57,656 nucleotides of DNA from contig DHPF01000002.1 in NCBI GenBank assembly GCA_002407855.1, positions 1 to 57,656 of the forward strand. The letters are read 5' to 3'. This document shows, piece after piece, positions 32,810-41,400 of the stretch (its first letter is position 1; each line of letters opens with the position of its first letter). The notes under the pieces were generated by a model. It was not told where the DNA came from, ran no database searches, and saw nothing but the letters and a program-made list of their open reading frames with translations. This stretch comes from Bacteroidales bacterium UBA5371 (GTDB lineage Bacteria; Bacteroidota; Bacteroidia; Bacteroidales; P3). The position numbers were made by a program, and so were the translations under genes.

Positions 32810-33661
32810 TTATATCCAAGTTTCCTCTAAAATTTCTCCCTTTATGCTTATCTTGATTACTTTAACTGGTATATTACGTTTGGCACTCCCTCTTGCAAGT
32901 TTTGCAATTTGAAGTAAGCCTCCACAACAAGGTACTTCCATAATTGCAACCGTTAAAGTGTCTATCTTAGCTTGGTCAATCATTGCAACTAATTTCTCCA
33001 CATAAACCTCTTTATTGGAATCCAATTTTGGACAAGCTATCGACAGAATCTTATTTTTAAGCAGATTGGAATGGAAAGCTCCCAAAGAAAATGCAGTGCA
33101 ATCGGCTGCAAGCAAAAGGTTAGCTCCTTGAAAATAAGATGCAGTTGGGCTTTGTAAGTGAAGCTGTATGGGCCAATGCGTAAGCTCTGAATTTTGATTT
33201 ATATTATTATTTGGAATGCTATCATCCTTTGTAAAGCTCTTTGAAGCAGAGCCAGGACATCCACCAGATTGACAAGGAGATTTTGCTTCGGATTTATCCT
33301 CTAAGCTTGAAAGGTCAATATCTATGTTGTTTTGTTTTAGAAATTCTATACCCTGACGCAAGTATTCTAATTCGTTATGGTCTTTCATATGTTTTAGGTG
33401 AGCCAAAATTACCTTTTCTCCCTTTGAAACTATTCTTTCCATAACTGCAATCTCATCATAAGGTTCGGCTTCCCTTTCCTCCAACTCAATTGCCCCAACA
33501 GGACATTCTCCAATGCAAGCTCCTAAGCCATCACAAAACATATCACTAATCATTACTGCCTTGCCATCTATAAGTTGTAAAGCTCCTTCATGGCATCCAC
33601 TAACACATAATCCACAACCATTACATAGGTTTTCATCAATTTTTATTACTGTTCTTTTCAT
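32810..33661 (-). CDS. Ferredoxin-type Fe-S protein linked to hybrid cluster protein
   Basis: A 283-residue protein. The N-terminal ferredoxin part has a full C-x2-C-x2-C-x3-C cluster (Cys13, 16, 19, 23), and a second cluster C-D-G-L-G-A-C-I-G-E-C-P in which the usual second Cys is Leu. A linker with C-Q-S-G-G-C-P-G (about residues 129-136) and a C-terminal domain with A-D-C-T-A-F-S and E-V-P-C-C-G-G follow. I infer that it delivers electrons to, or works beside, the hybrid cluster protein, because it carries the same operator at the same promoter distance. Downstream of hcp on the same strand but with its own promoter. Confidence 0.8.
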   Translation of the reverse strand: MKRTVIKIDENLCNGCGLCVSGCHEGALQLIDGKAVMISDMFCDGLGACIGECPVGAIELEEREAEPYDEIAVMERIVSKGEKVILAHLKHMKDHNELEYLRQGIEFLKQNNIDIDLSSLEDKSEAKSPCQSGGCPGSASKSFTKDDSIPNNNINQNSELTHWPIQLHLQSPTASYFQGANLLLAADCTAFSLGAFHSNLLKNKILSIACPKLDSNKEVYVEKLVAMIDQAKIDTLTVAIMEVPCCGGLLQIAKLARGSAKRNIPVKVIKISIKGEILEETWI

Positions 33662-33710
33662 CCTTTTTTATACGTTTTAGATTAATATTTGAATTATTTG
33701 ATTTCTAATG

Positions 33711-33718
33711 CAAAAATA
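33711..33718 (-). promoter_or_regulatory. Promoter of the Fe-S protein gene, -7 box
   Basis: Minus-strand TATTTTTG. Its G is 36.5 bp from the operator centre at 33747.5, the same distance as at the hcp promoter. Confidence 0.65.
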
Positions 33719-33738
33719 GTGTTGTTTTAAGGCATTGT

Positions 33739-33756
33739 CTGTAATATTGATTACAA
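33739..33756 (-). promoter_or_regulatory. Crp/Fnr-type operator of the Fe-S protein gene
   Basis: CTGTAATATTGATTACAA, identical to the hcp-hcpR operator except for the first base. Core TGTAAT-N4-ATTACA palindrome. Confidence 0.8.
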
Positions 33757-33773
33757 AAGTAGATATTTTTAAT

Positions 33774-33800
33774 AAAAAAGGCTAACCCTAAAAGTTAGCC
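33774..33800 (-). terminator. Terminator after hcp
   Basis: GGCTAAC (33780-33786) pairs with GTTAGCC (33794-33800); the A run at 33774-33779 becomes the U tract of leftward transcripts. Confidence 0.75.
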
Positions 33801-33830
33801 TAATTTATTAATACATATATTATAAGTGAT

Positions 33831-35477
33831 TTATGCTATCCATTTTTGCATATCTTCCTCTACCGTAGAGATACCTCCTATGCCGAAGTTTTCAACTAAA
33901 ACATTTACTACATTTGGAGAAAGGAAAGCTGGAAGAGTTGGTCCAAGGTGGATATTCTTAACTCCTAAGGATAAAAGTGCTAAAAGAACTATTACTGCTT
34001 TTTGTTCGTACCAAGCAATATTATAAACAATAGGAAGTTTATTTACATCGTCTAAGCCGAATGCTTCTTTTAGTGCAAGTGCAATCACAACTAATGAATA
34101 GCTATCATTACATTGTCCTGCGTCTAATACTCTTGGGATTCCGCCAATATCTCCAAGTGGAAGTTTATTGTAGCGGTATTTTGCACAACCTGCGGTTAAA
34201 ATAACTGTATCGTTAGGTAATGCTTGCGCAAATTCAGTATAATAGCTTCTTGCTTTATGTCTTCCATCGCAACCTGCCATTACAACGAATTTCTTTATTG
34301 CTCCTTGTTTTACAGCATCAATAACCTTATCTGCTAATTGTAAAACTTGATTATGTGCAAAGCCTGCAACAAGTTCTCCTTCTTCAATTGCTTGCGGAGC
34401 AGCACAAGTTTTTGCCATTGCTATTATCTTAGAGAAATCCTTTTGTTTGCCTTCTTCTCTTGGTGCAATATGAGTTGCTCCTGTTAATCCTGCACTTCCG
34501 GTTGTGAAGATTTTACCATTGTAATTAGCATCTGCCTTTGGAGGAACTATACAATTGGTTGTGAAAAGTATTGGCCCATTAAATGTAGAGAACTCTTCTC
34601 TTTGATGCCACCAAGAACCACCATAGTTTCCTACAAAGTTAGGATATTTCTTGAAGAAAGGATAAGAATTTGCTGGTAACATCTCTCCATGAGTGTAAAT
34701 ATCAACTCCTGTTCCTTGTGTTTGTTCTAAAAGTTCTTCAAGGTCTTTAAGGTCGTGTCCTGAAATCAAAATACCAGGATTTGTTCTTACTCCAATATTA
34801 ACCTTTGTTATTTCAGGATTTCCGTAAGTTGAAGTATTAGCTTTATCCAATAGAGCCATACCACTTACTCCTGCTGAACCAACTTTAAGAACCATTGCTG
34901 TTAATTCTTCTGCTGATAAATTCTTTGAACCAACTGCACAAAGAGCTTCTTCAATCACTTGATAGATTGATTCGTCTTCGTATTTTAAATTATTAGCATG
35001 CTCAACATAAGCAGCTAAACCTTTAATTCCATATATTATTAGTTGCTTCAAAGAACGAATATCTTCATTATTTTCTGACAAAACTCCTACCTTATCATTA
35101 AATGATAAATAGTCGTGCTCCTCAACTTTAAACCAAACTTCATCCATTTCAGGTAAAGATATACCTTTTTCTTTTGCAGTAGCTATTAGTTCGTCTTTCA
35201 AATGAAACACTTTTGCTATTCTACTTTTGATGGCTTCATCATCAAAATTAGCATTAGTAATAGTTGAGAACATAGCATCTAAAATAAGATGCTCTGCTTT
35301 TTTACTTGCAAGATTTTTCTCTCTTAACTTACTATTTACAACTGCTAAACCTCTTGTTGCATAAATCAACATATCCATTAACTTAGCCGTTTGAGGTTCT
35401 TTTCCGCAAACCCCTTTTATTGTACAACCTTTATTGCCCGCTGTCTCTTGGCATTGAAAACAAAACATTTGTTCCAT
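33831..35477 (-). CDS. hcp: Hybrid cluster protein (hydroxylamine/NO reductase)
   Basis: A 548-residue class I hybrid cluster protein. The N-terminal cubane ligands are Cys6, 9, 18 and 24 in F-C-F-Q-C-Q-E-T-A-G…G-C-T-I-K-G-V-C, the C-x2-C-x8-C-x5-C spacing of the anaerobe class. Hybrid-cluster residues follow: the G-H-D region (about 244), the T-T-N-C segment (about 306-309), A-G-C-D-G-R (about 405) and T-A-G-C-A-K-Y-R-Y (about 432). Family members reduce hydroxylamine in vitro and are now seen mainly as NO reductases protecting anaerobes from nitrosative stress. It is divergently transcribed from a Crp/Fnr regulator, with a shared operator. Confidence 0.96.
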   Translation of the reverse strand: MEQMFCFQCQETAGNKGCTIKGVCGKEPQTAKLMDMLIYATRGLAVVNSKLREKNLASKKAEHLILDAMFSTITNANFDDEAIKSRIAKVFHLKDELIATAKEKGISLPEMDEVWFKVEEHDYLSFNDKVGVLSENNEDIRSLKQLIIYGIKGLAAYVEHANNLKYEDESIYQVIEEALCAVGSKNLSAEELTAMVLKVGSAGVSGMALLDKANTSTYGNPEITKVNIGVRTNPGILISGHDLKDLEELLEQTQGTGVDIYTHGEMLPANSYPFFKKYPNFVGNYGGSWWHQREEFSTFNGPILFTTNCIVPPKADANYNGKIFTTGSAGLTGATHIAPREEGKQKDFSKIIAMAKTCAAPQAIEEGELVAGFAHNQVLQLADKVIDAVKQGAIKKFVVMAGCDGRHKARSYYTEFAQALPNDTVILTAGCAKYRYNKLPLGDIGGIPRVLDAGQCNDSYSLVVIALALKEAFGLDDVNKLPIVYNIAWYEQKAVIVLLALLSLGVKNIHLGPTLPAFLSPNVVNVLVENFGIGGISTVEEDMQKWIA

Positions 35478-35509
35478 AACAATTATATTTTTAAATTAAT
35501 ATTATGATG

Positions 35510-35517
35510 CAAATATA
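35510..35517 (-). promoter_or_regulatory. hcp promoter, -7 box
   Basis: Minus-strand TATATTTG. The operator centre (35546.5) is 36.5 bp from the box's G, placing it near -41 of the transcript, the classic activating position for Crp/Fnr proteins. Confidence 0.7.
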
Positions 35518-35536
35518 TCTTTTTTTGAATAAAAAT

Positions 35537-35556
35537 TTTGTAATATTGATTACAAA
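35537..35556. promoter_or_regulatory. Crp/Fnr-type operator between hcp and its regulator
   Basis: Perfect 8+4+8 palindrome TTTGTAATATTGATTACAAA, centred at 35546.5 between the two divergent promoters. The Fe-S protein gene carries the same site, so the three genes form one regulon. Confidence 0.82.
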
Positions 35557-35569
35557 TGATGAAAATATT

Positions 35570-35577
35570 TATATTTG
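35570..35577 (+). promoter_or_regulatory. Promoter of the Crp/Fnr regulator gene, -7 box
   Basis: TATATTTG five bases before the preferred ATG at 35582. Transcription would begin at about the start codon, so the mRNA may be leaderless. Confidence 0.6.
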
Positions 35578-35581
35578 CAGT

Positions 35582-36253
35582 ATGAAAAATCTAAGTCAGT
35601 GTCCTCTTTTTGAATCAATGTCGGAGGACGAAATAAAGAAAGTAATCGGTCAGAAATTAGGTGTTAGAACTTATCTTTCAGGGGAAACCATCCTCAATCA
35701 GGGCGATCAGTACAAGTACTTATTGATTATATTAGAAGGGGATGTTTCTAACTCTATGACACATGCAAATGGAAAGAACATTTTTATTGAAATAATCCCT
35801 TCCCCAGGTGTTTTAGCTCCTGCAATCTTTTATGCCGACGACAATATTGTTCCTGTGAATGCCACCGCAATAGGAACAACCAAAGTGTTACCAATCTCAA
35901 AAGCAGAGTTTACATATATGCTTCAAAGCAGTCCCAAACTTCTAATGAATTTTCTTAGAATGATTTCCAATAGAAGTAGATTCCTTTCCTCAAAGGTGCG
36001 TTGCCTTAGCTTTGGAACAATTAAAAGCAGGATAGCAGGCTATTTGCTGGAAGTGGCACAAGATAATGATTCTCTCCAATTTGAAATAATTCACACCCAA
36101 CAAGACCTTGCCAATATGTTTGGAGTTACCCGTCCTGCCCTTTCAAAAACCATTAAAGAGATGATGATAGAAGGCTTAATCAGTTTCAAACAAAAACGAT
36201 ACACCATCCTAAATAGAGCTGAGCTTACAAGAATTTTTAGAAATACCTATTAA
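35582..36253 (+). CDS. Crp/Fnr-family regulator, probable HcpR-type
   Basis: A 223-residue protein from MKNLSQCPLFESMSEDEIKK; a longer frame from 35504 would run through the operator and promoter, so it is rejected. The N-terminal cNMP-like beta barrel spans about 15-120. The C-terminal winged helix has the recognition segment T-Q-Q-D-L-A-N-M-F-G-V-T-R-P-A-L-S-K-T (about 168-186). There is no Fnr-type Cys cluster; only Cys7 and one Cys near residue 141. Position, shared operator and partner genes point to an HcpR-like sensor of nitrosative stress that activates hcp. Confidence 0.88.
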   Translation: MKNLSQCPLFESMSEDEIKKVIGQKLGVRTYLSGETILNQGDQYKYLLIILEGDVSNSMTHANGKNIFIEIIPSPGVLAPAIFYADDNIVPVNATAIGTTKVLPISKAEFTYMLQSSPKLLMNFLRMISNRSRFLSSKVRCLSFGTIKSRIAGYLLEVAQDNDSLQFEIIHTQQDLANMFGVTRPALSKTIKEMMIEGLISFKQKRYTILNRAELTRIFRNTY

Positions 36254-36261
36254 TCCTATAA

Positions 36262-36345
36262 AATCTAAATCAAGTTCTAATTTTTTGTAATCAAAAGATA
36301 AATTCTTAGAATCAAAAGATAAATTTTTAGAATCAAGTTCTATCA
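36262..36345 (-). repeat. 21-bp intergenic repeat array, locus E (minus orientation)
   Basis: Four 21-nt steps with minus-strand cores CTTGATTCTAAAAA, TTTTGATTCTAAGAA, TTTTGATTACAAAAA and CTTGATTTAGAT. It is the only array inverted relative to the others. The minus-strand heptad frame reads ELDSKNLS, FDSKNLS, FDYKKLE, LDLDF. Confidence 0.8.
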
Positions 36346-36407
36346 CTATGACTATATTTACTCTCTTTTAGAACCTAAGAGATAAAAATATAGAATAAAG
36401 AATATAT

Positions 36408-36932
36408 ATGGTTAAATTGGATAAATGTTTTTTCGAAAAGAATGCTTTGGAGCTTGCACCTTTACTTATAGGGAAATTGCTTTGCAGGAGGGTGGGCAAG
36501 GACGTAATTAGGTTGCGTATAACTGAAACAGAAAGCTATTATGGTAAGGATGACACAGCTTCGCACGCACATAAAGGCAAGACTCTTCGCAACGAACCTA
36601 TGTTTGAGCAAGGAGGAATAACCTATATTTATCTTTGCTATGGTGTGCATAATTTATTAAATGTGGTTAGTGGGATTAAGGATAATCCTGAGGCAGTCTT
36701 GATTAGAGGGGTTGAAGGTTACGATGGGCCAGGCAAATTAACAAAGGCTCTTAATATCACAAGGGAATTAAATAAATTGGATTTAACCACAAGCAATGAA
36801 CTTTGGATTGAAGATGATGGAATAAAATGGAAGTATAAAACAAGTAAAAGGATAGGAATAAATTATGCTTCTGAAGAATATCGCAATAAAAAATGGCGTT
36901 TTGTCGTTAGAAAAGAGCAAAAGAGAAAATAA
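36408..36932 (+). CDS. 3-methyladenine DNA glycosylase (AAG/Mpg family)
   Basis: A 174-residue protein on the short side for the family but complete. It has the family core E-T-E-S-Y-Y-G (about 41-47), H-A-H-K-G-K-T-L-R-N-E-P-M-F (about 54-67), T-Y-I-Y-L-C-Y-G-V-H-N-L-L-N-V-V (about 73-88), A-V-L-I-R-G-V-E (about 97-104) and G-P-G-K-L-T-K-A-L (about 109-117). The Glu in the first motif activates water and the Tyr/His residues bind the flipped base. It removes alkylated purines such as 3-methyladenine. Single gene after the regulator. Confidence 0.94.
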   Translation: MVKLDKCFFEKNALELAPLLIGKLLCRRVGKDVIRLRITETESYYGKDDTASHAHKGKTLRNEPMFEQGGITYIYLCYGVHNLLNVVSGIKDNPEAVLIRGVEGYDGPGKLTKALNITRELNKLDLTTSNELWIEDDGIKWKYKTSKRIGINYASEEYRNKKWRFVVRKEQKRK

Positions 36933-36990
36933 AATATTATCTTTGTAATCTTAATTCAAACTAATTAATAATAAATTAAAACAAAATACT

Positions 36991-37506
36991 ATGTTAAGTA
37001 AAAAATTAGAAGAAGCATTAAATGCTCAAATAAATGCTGAATTTTGGTCAGCATATTTATATCTCTCAATGAGTGCAGACTTTGCAGCAAAAGGATTAAA
37101 CGGATTTGCCAATTGGATGGAAATTCAGTTCAAAGAAGAACAAGACCATGCAATGAAGTTCTTAAACTATATACTTTCAAGAGGAGGAAAAGTGGATTTA
37201 AGACCAATTGCTAAGGTTCAAAAAACTTGGAAAACACCACTTGCAGCTTTTCAAAGCACATTAGAACACGAGCAAGTTGTAACAAAACTTATCAATGACC
37301 TTTACGCACTTGCAACAGATGAGAAAGACTATGCAACCCAATCGATGTTGAAATGGTTTATTGACGAGCAGGTTGAGGAAGAAGAAAGTGCACAAGCAAT
37401 CATAGACACATTAAAGCTACTTGACGGCAATGGCTATGGTCTTTATCAGTTAGACAAAGAGCTTGCAGCAAGAGTTTATACCCCACTTGCACAATCAGCA
37501 CAATAA
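36991..37506 (+). CDS. ftnA: Bacterial non-heme ferritin
   Basis: A 171-residue four-helix ferritin. Ferroxidase ligands are visible: Glu17 in N-A-E-F-W, Glu50 and His53 in E-E-Q-D-H, Glu94 in E-H-E-Q, and Glu126/Gln127-region residues in D-E-Q-V-E-E-E. No heme-binding Met of bacterioferritin is apparent. It stores iron and limits oxidative damage. It has its own terminator and is not linked to the hcp operators. Confidence 0.95.
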   Translation: MLSKKLEEALNAQINAEFWSAYLYLSMSADFAAKGLNGFANWMEIQFKEEQDHAMKFLNYILSRGGKVDLRPIAKVQKTWKTPLAAFQSTLEHEQVVTKLINDLYALATDEKDYATQSMLKWFIDEQVEEEESAQAIIDTLKLLDGNGYGLYQLDKELAARVYTPLAQSAQ

Positions 37507-37527
37507 AATTTATAATTAAATAAAACT

Positions 37528-37560
37528 AAAAGCTATCTTTTAACTAAGGTAGCTTTTTTA
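37528..37560 (+). terminator. Terminator after ferritin
   Basis: AAAAGCTATCTT (37528-37539) pairs with AAGGTAGCTTTT (37546-37557), 12 bp with one G-U, followed by more T. Confidence 0.85.
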
Positions 37561-37587
37561 TTAACCCTTAAAACAGAACAAAAACCT

Positions 37588-37917
37588 ATGGCTACAAGCG
37601 TTGAATTTATGGAATATGTTATAAATAACATTAAACCTATTGGCAATATTACTTATAAGAAAATGTTTGGAGAATATTGTGTTTACTATAAGGAGAAAGT
37701 TATTGGACTTATCTGCGATGACCAGTTATTGATTAAGAAAACCACTTCGGGTAAAGCTCTCCTACCACTTGCGGAAGAAATTCCTCCATACAAAGGTTCA
37801 AAACCTTGCATTTTAATTGAGAATGTTGAAGATAAAACTCTTATGAAAGAACTCATACTTAAAACCTACGAAGAACTTCCTGCACCAAAACCAAAGAAAA
37901 AGAAAATTACCAAATAA
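37588..37917 (+). CDS. TfoX N-terminal domain protein
   Basis: A 109-residue protein matching the TfoX N-terminal domain: F-M-E-Y-V-I-N-N-I-K-P-I-G-N-I-T-Y-K-K-M-F-G-E-Y at the start, a beta strand Y-Y-K-E-K-V-I-G-L-I-C-D-D-Q-L-L-I-K, and a helix before the Lys-rich end PKPKKKKITK. TfoX regulates competence in gammaproteobacteria, but single-domain relatives in other phyla have no known role. The final codons hold the slippery run G-AAA-AAG, and the -1 frame beyond it stays open for about 50 more codons. Confidence 0.85.
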   Translation: MATSVEFMEYVINNIKPIGNITYKKMFGEYCVYYKEKVIGLICDDQLLIKKTTSGKALLPLAEEIPPYKGSKPCILIENVEDKTLMKELILKTYEELPAPKPKKKKITK

Positions 37918-38069
37918 TAACAACGAATTCAACTTTATTTTATAATCATTCTCTTAAACTCTATCAAGAATTAAAGTTAAATGGATATTATTTCTCTGAA
38001 ATAGAACAGGACATAAAGCTAAGGTTAAAAGAAATTAACGAGTTAAAGTCTTCTCAATCCGAAAATTAA
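37900..38069 (+). pseudogene. Coding-like tail in the -1 frame after the TfoX-N gene
   Basis: From the A-rich run near 37900 the -1 frame reads ENYQIITTNSTLFYNHSLKL, YQELKLNGYYFSEIEQDIKL and RLKEINELKSSQSEN, then TAA at 38067. The residue mix looks like real protein (amphipathic helix at the end) but there is no start codon of its own. It could be made by -1 frameshifting, be the broken end of the TfoX-N gene, or be chance. Confidence 0.4.
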
Positions 38070-38080
38070 TTACCCTTTAC

Positions 38081-38158
38081 TATCTCTTGATTCTAATTTA
38101 TTTGAATTTCATTCTAAGAAATTAGAACTTGATTCTATTTTCTTATCTTTTGATGCTG
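38081..38158 (+). repeat. 21-bp intergenic repeat array, locus F
   Basis: About four 21-nt steps: CTCTTGATTCTAATTT, TTTCATTCTAAGAA, CTTGATTCTATTTT, TTTTGATGCTGG. It lies between convergent genes. The heptad frame reads SLDSNLF, EFHSKKL, ELDSIFL, SFDAG. Confidence 0.75.
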
Positions 38159-38181
38159 GGAAAATAAGACTTAATCTTTTC

Positions 38182-38406
38182 TTATTTCTCTTCTTCTGAG
38201 TTTTCTTTGATTTTGGCTCTATATAATTTTACTCCTGAATATATTGCTGCCAATGAAAGAGTAAGGGCAGTAGAAGTTCCTATTGGGGCAGAGCCTGAGG
38301 GGGATGTGGTGGTGTTATTGCCATGGGAATTGGGAGGTGTGGGCTGTGAATGAAGATTGACAGCAAGCAAAAAACAAACTGCAAATAATAGAAATTTTAT
38401 CCTCAT
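38182..38406 (-). CDS. Small secreted protein with a C-terminal hydrophobic anchor
   Basis: A 74-residue protein from MRIKFLLFAVCFLLAVNLHS (signal peptide), then a Pro/Asn/Gly/Ser/Thr-rich stretch and a hydrophobic segment S-A-P-I-G-T-S-T-A-L-T-L-S-L-A-A-I-Y-S-G followed by a charged K/E end. The P-I-G-x-x-x-A-L-x-L-x-L pattern recurs in short Bacteroidota proteins encoded after large T9SS substrates; function unknown. Its ATG overlaps the TGA of the upstream large protein (ATGA), so translation is coupled. A start at 38430 would add eight residues. Confidence 0.7.
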   Translation of the reverse strand: MRIKFLLFAVCFLLAVNLHSQPTPPNSHGNNTTTSPSGSAPIGTSTALTLSLAAIYSGVKLYRAKIKENSEEEK

Positions 38407-41400
38407 AGATGTATTATTTTTTTCTGGCATTGATTTTGTTTTGTAAGTATTTGAAGTATGAATATGCCTTTTGATGGAATTTTTATGCTATTTGCATTGA
38501 TAGTCTTCTTAACACTTTGTCCTCGCATATTGATTAATTCCAGCCTCTTTATTTTGGAGTTGGAAAAAACCAAAACCTCATTGTCTAGTTTCTTAATGCT
38601 TATGTTTTCATCTAATTCTACTTCTGATAGGGCAGCAAGGGTTTTGTATAGCTTCAATTGAAATTTATCTATATTGTTTGCTGAGTCGCATTGGAATGTG
38701 TAGGCAGTGGAGTCTGTTTTAAAGTTTTTTAGCAAGGTATTGGTTTGTTTATCGTAAAGGCTTATTTCCAAAAATTCTTCTGCGTTATCTATGCTTAGTT
38801 CTATTGAATATATATCGTCTTTCTTAGAAAGGAAGTTAATATCTATTATTACACTGTCTTCTACATTTGGGATTGCATTAATGGAAAATGATTCTGAGCC
38901 TATCTTAGTGGATATTTCAGGACTTAGAGCCAAACCATGAAGTTTTCTATTATCGTATTCTATGTCGTAACCCATTGAAGTGCTGTCCATAAATACTATT
39001 CTTGTAATATCTGAACCTGAATTGGAATAGGCTTTAAGAGTTAAGACATTGGCTATATTTGTACTCTTTGCTCCACCTTCGGTTTTGGTAATGGTTAATT
39101 CGTTTGATGGATTGCCAACTTGAACCATAAATCCTCTAAACGGAGCTATGGAATCGGTCAAAAGCAAAGGTGTGTAGTTAGAATTAACAGGGTTAAGGAT
39201 TGATGGCAAAGATACGTTTGTTCTTTGCACTTGGCTCATCTTGATATAAAAAGGATATGGGTTACTACATAAATGCCATCCCCTCTCAGTTGCTGGGCTT
39301 GACAAGGATGCATTATTGAGTAGGGTGTATGCAGGATTATCGTTAAGTTCTCCTGTAAATCGGAGTTGGGTATTTTGTTCGTAGCTTACTAAATATCCTC
39401 TTGTGTCTTTAAAGAAAGCTCCGCTACTTGCAGGAATATCTTTCCAATTTATCCATCGCCCTTTATTTTCCGTATCTGTATAATCCTCCTGCCAGTAATA
39501 CAAATCGTCGTTTTCGCCTGTATGAAAAAATATTTCCCCTATTAAGTCTTGTGAGCTTGAAGCAGCACTTATAGGTAGGCCAAACAAGTTCCAGCCATTA
39601 TCATTTGAGGTGTAGCCATTGAAATAAGCTTCAACGATTGCTTTGTTTTGGATGTCTAAATTTCCATTATTGATAAAAGATGCCTTAATTTGATTTAGAG
39701 TGTCTTTAATTATTAAATTATAACATTTTGCATTAACGCCATTGGGTATACTTAGCTTTTGAGCATTTAGAATAATTGCATTATCGTCTTTTGTTGGGAT
39801 GCCTTTTGACCAAAGGCTATCATTCCAATCGCCATTCCCTATTCTTTGAGTGTTAATTCCTGTTTTAAAGGTTACCTTATTTGAAACCACGCTATCGGTT
39901 CCGCTACCAATAACAATATATGCCTCATAAGCTGTGTTCTCTTGCAAATTATCTAAATAATAACTCGTATCGTTAAGACCAAGATTAATATTATGTGATA
40001 GACTATCAAACCCATCAATAGCATTATCCATAGTATGCTTTCCAAAATTAGCAAAGACTGCACTTGAATAAGAACCAACGTCCCCTATTTGTGTCCACTC
40101 TGTTGCAAGAGTAGGAAACCCAATTGTAGGATTTACCTTCACTCCACTTCTTATATTTGACTTTCTGCGAAGAGTTGTTTTGTGAGTTTGAATATCTGTT
40201 GCTGTCCAACCATTTGAAATAACTTCTCCCAAGCAACCAAATACATCAATAATCTCTCCATTCTTCAAAATTGCTATTGCATCATTGCCATCAACAGTTG
40301 TAGGATATATCAGCTTATTATTCGTATAGAAAATACCACTATTAGATACATTCAATTTTTCTAAAAGCTCCATTAATACAATACATGTATTGGATTTAAT
40401 TGTATCGTATTGAGAAAAATAGAAAAATCTATCATAAGTCCCATTAATATTAAATCTTACTGAGTAATCTTCTAAACAAATATCTTTTCCTGTACCATTA
40501 TATATCTCTATTGCTCTGTTATAAGTTTCTGCACAAGTATATTCTGAGATAAATAAATCATCTGCAAATTGTGTTTGAGAATTAGATTTTTGTATTAAGA
40601 TTAACTTACGTTGAGAAGTGTTATCAGAGGAGTTAAAGTTAATTATTGCAGTATTTGGTGAAACATCATTTGCATTTTTTATAATTATTCTTTCTAAGGT
40701 TCTAAAACTAATTGTATCTGTTCTGCCTTCAATAAAACAATTATAGATAGTATTAGGTGTTAGATTAGTTAAATTAATAGATGATGTTGTTGTGCTATAA
40801 GGAGAAGATGTTATAGTTGTATTAGTTATTGAAGGATATGAAATACTTATATCATCAATAACTATATTTGATGATGTATTAGAATAGAACTTTATTTTAG
40901 ACTTTATTCCTCCATTAGTAAATATTGCATCATAAATTCTATAAGAGTTGGCATTTATTGTAAAAGAAGATGTGCTAATAAAATTTTCATTAGAATCAGA
41001 AACAGATATGTAAAATGTCTGTGCTGCTGATTGATTATTTTTTATACTAAACCTTATTCTATATTCTCCGTTTGATTTTGATAAATCTAAAAATGGAGTA
41101 AAAAATTGCCCATAAGTATTAAAATAACAACTATCCCCATTTGTGCTATATAAGTTTCTTGCTTTGCAGCCTTCCATTATAGTATAAGTTGAAGGAAGGT
41201 TTAATGCAACTAAGGCAGAAGAAATATTATTCCCAAGATCTGTAATAGGAAAGCCTGCAAAGTTTTCAGTAAAAACAATAGTATCTTCTGAAGAATTGGT
41301 AAATACATGTAGATTTAATAATTGGCTTTCTGTATTAGGGAAAGAAATTGTTGCAGAGTTATAAGTAATGTTTGAAAGATTAATATTCTGCCCCAAAAGA

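Noticed and set aside
35504..35581. Upstream start for the Crp/Fnr regulator
   Set aside because: It would translate the operator and promoter, and the extra 26 residues do not fit the family's N-terminus.
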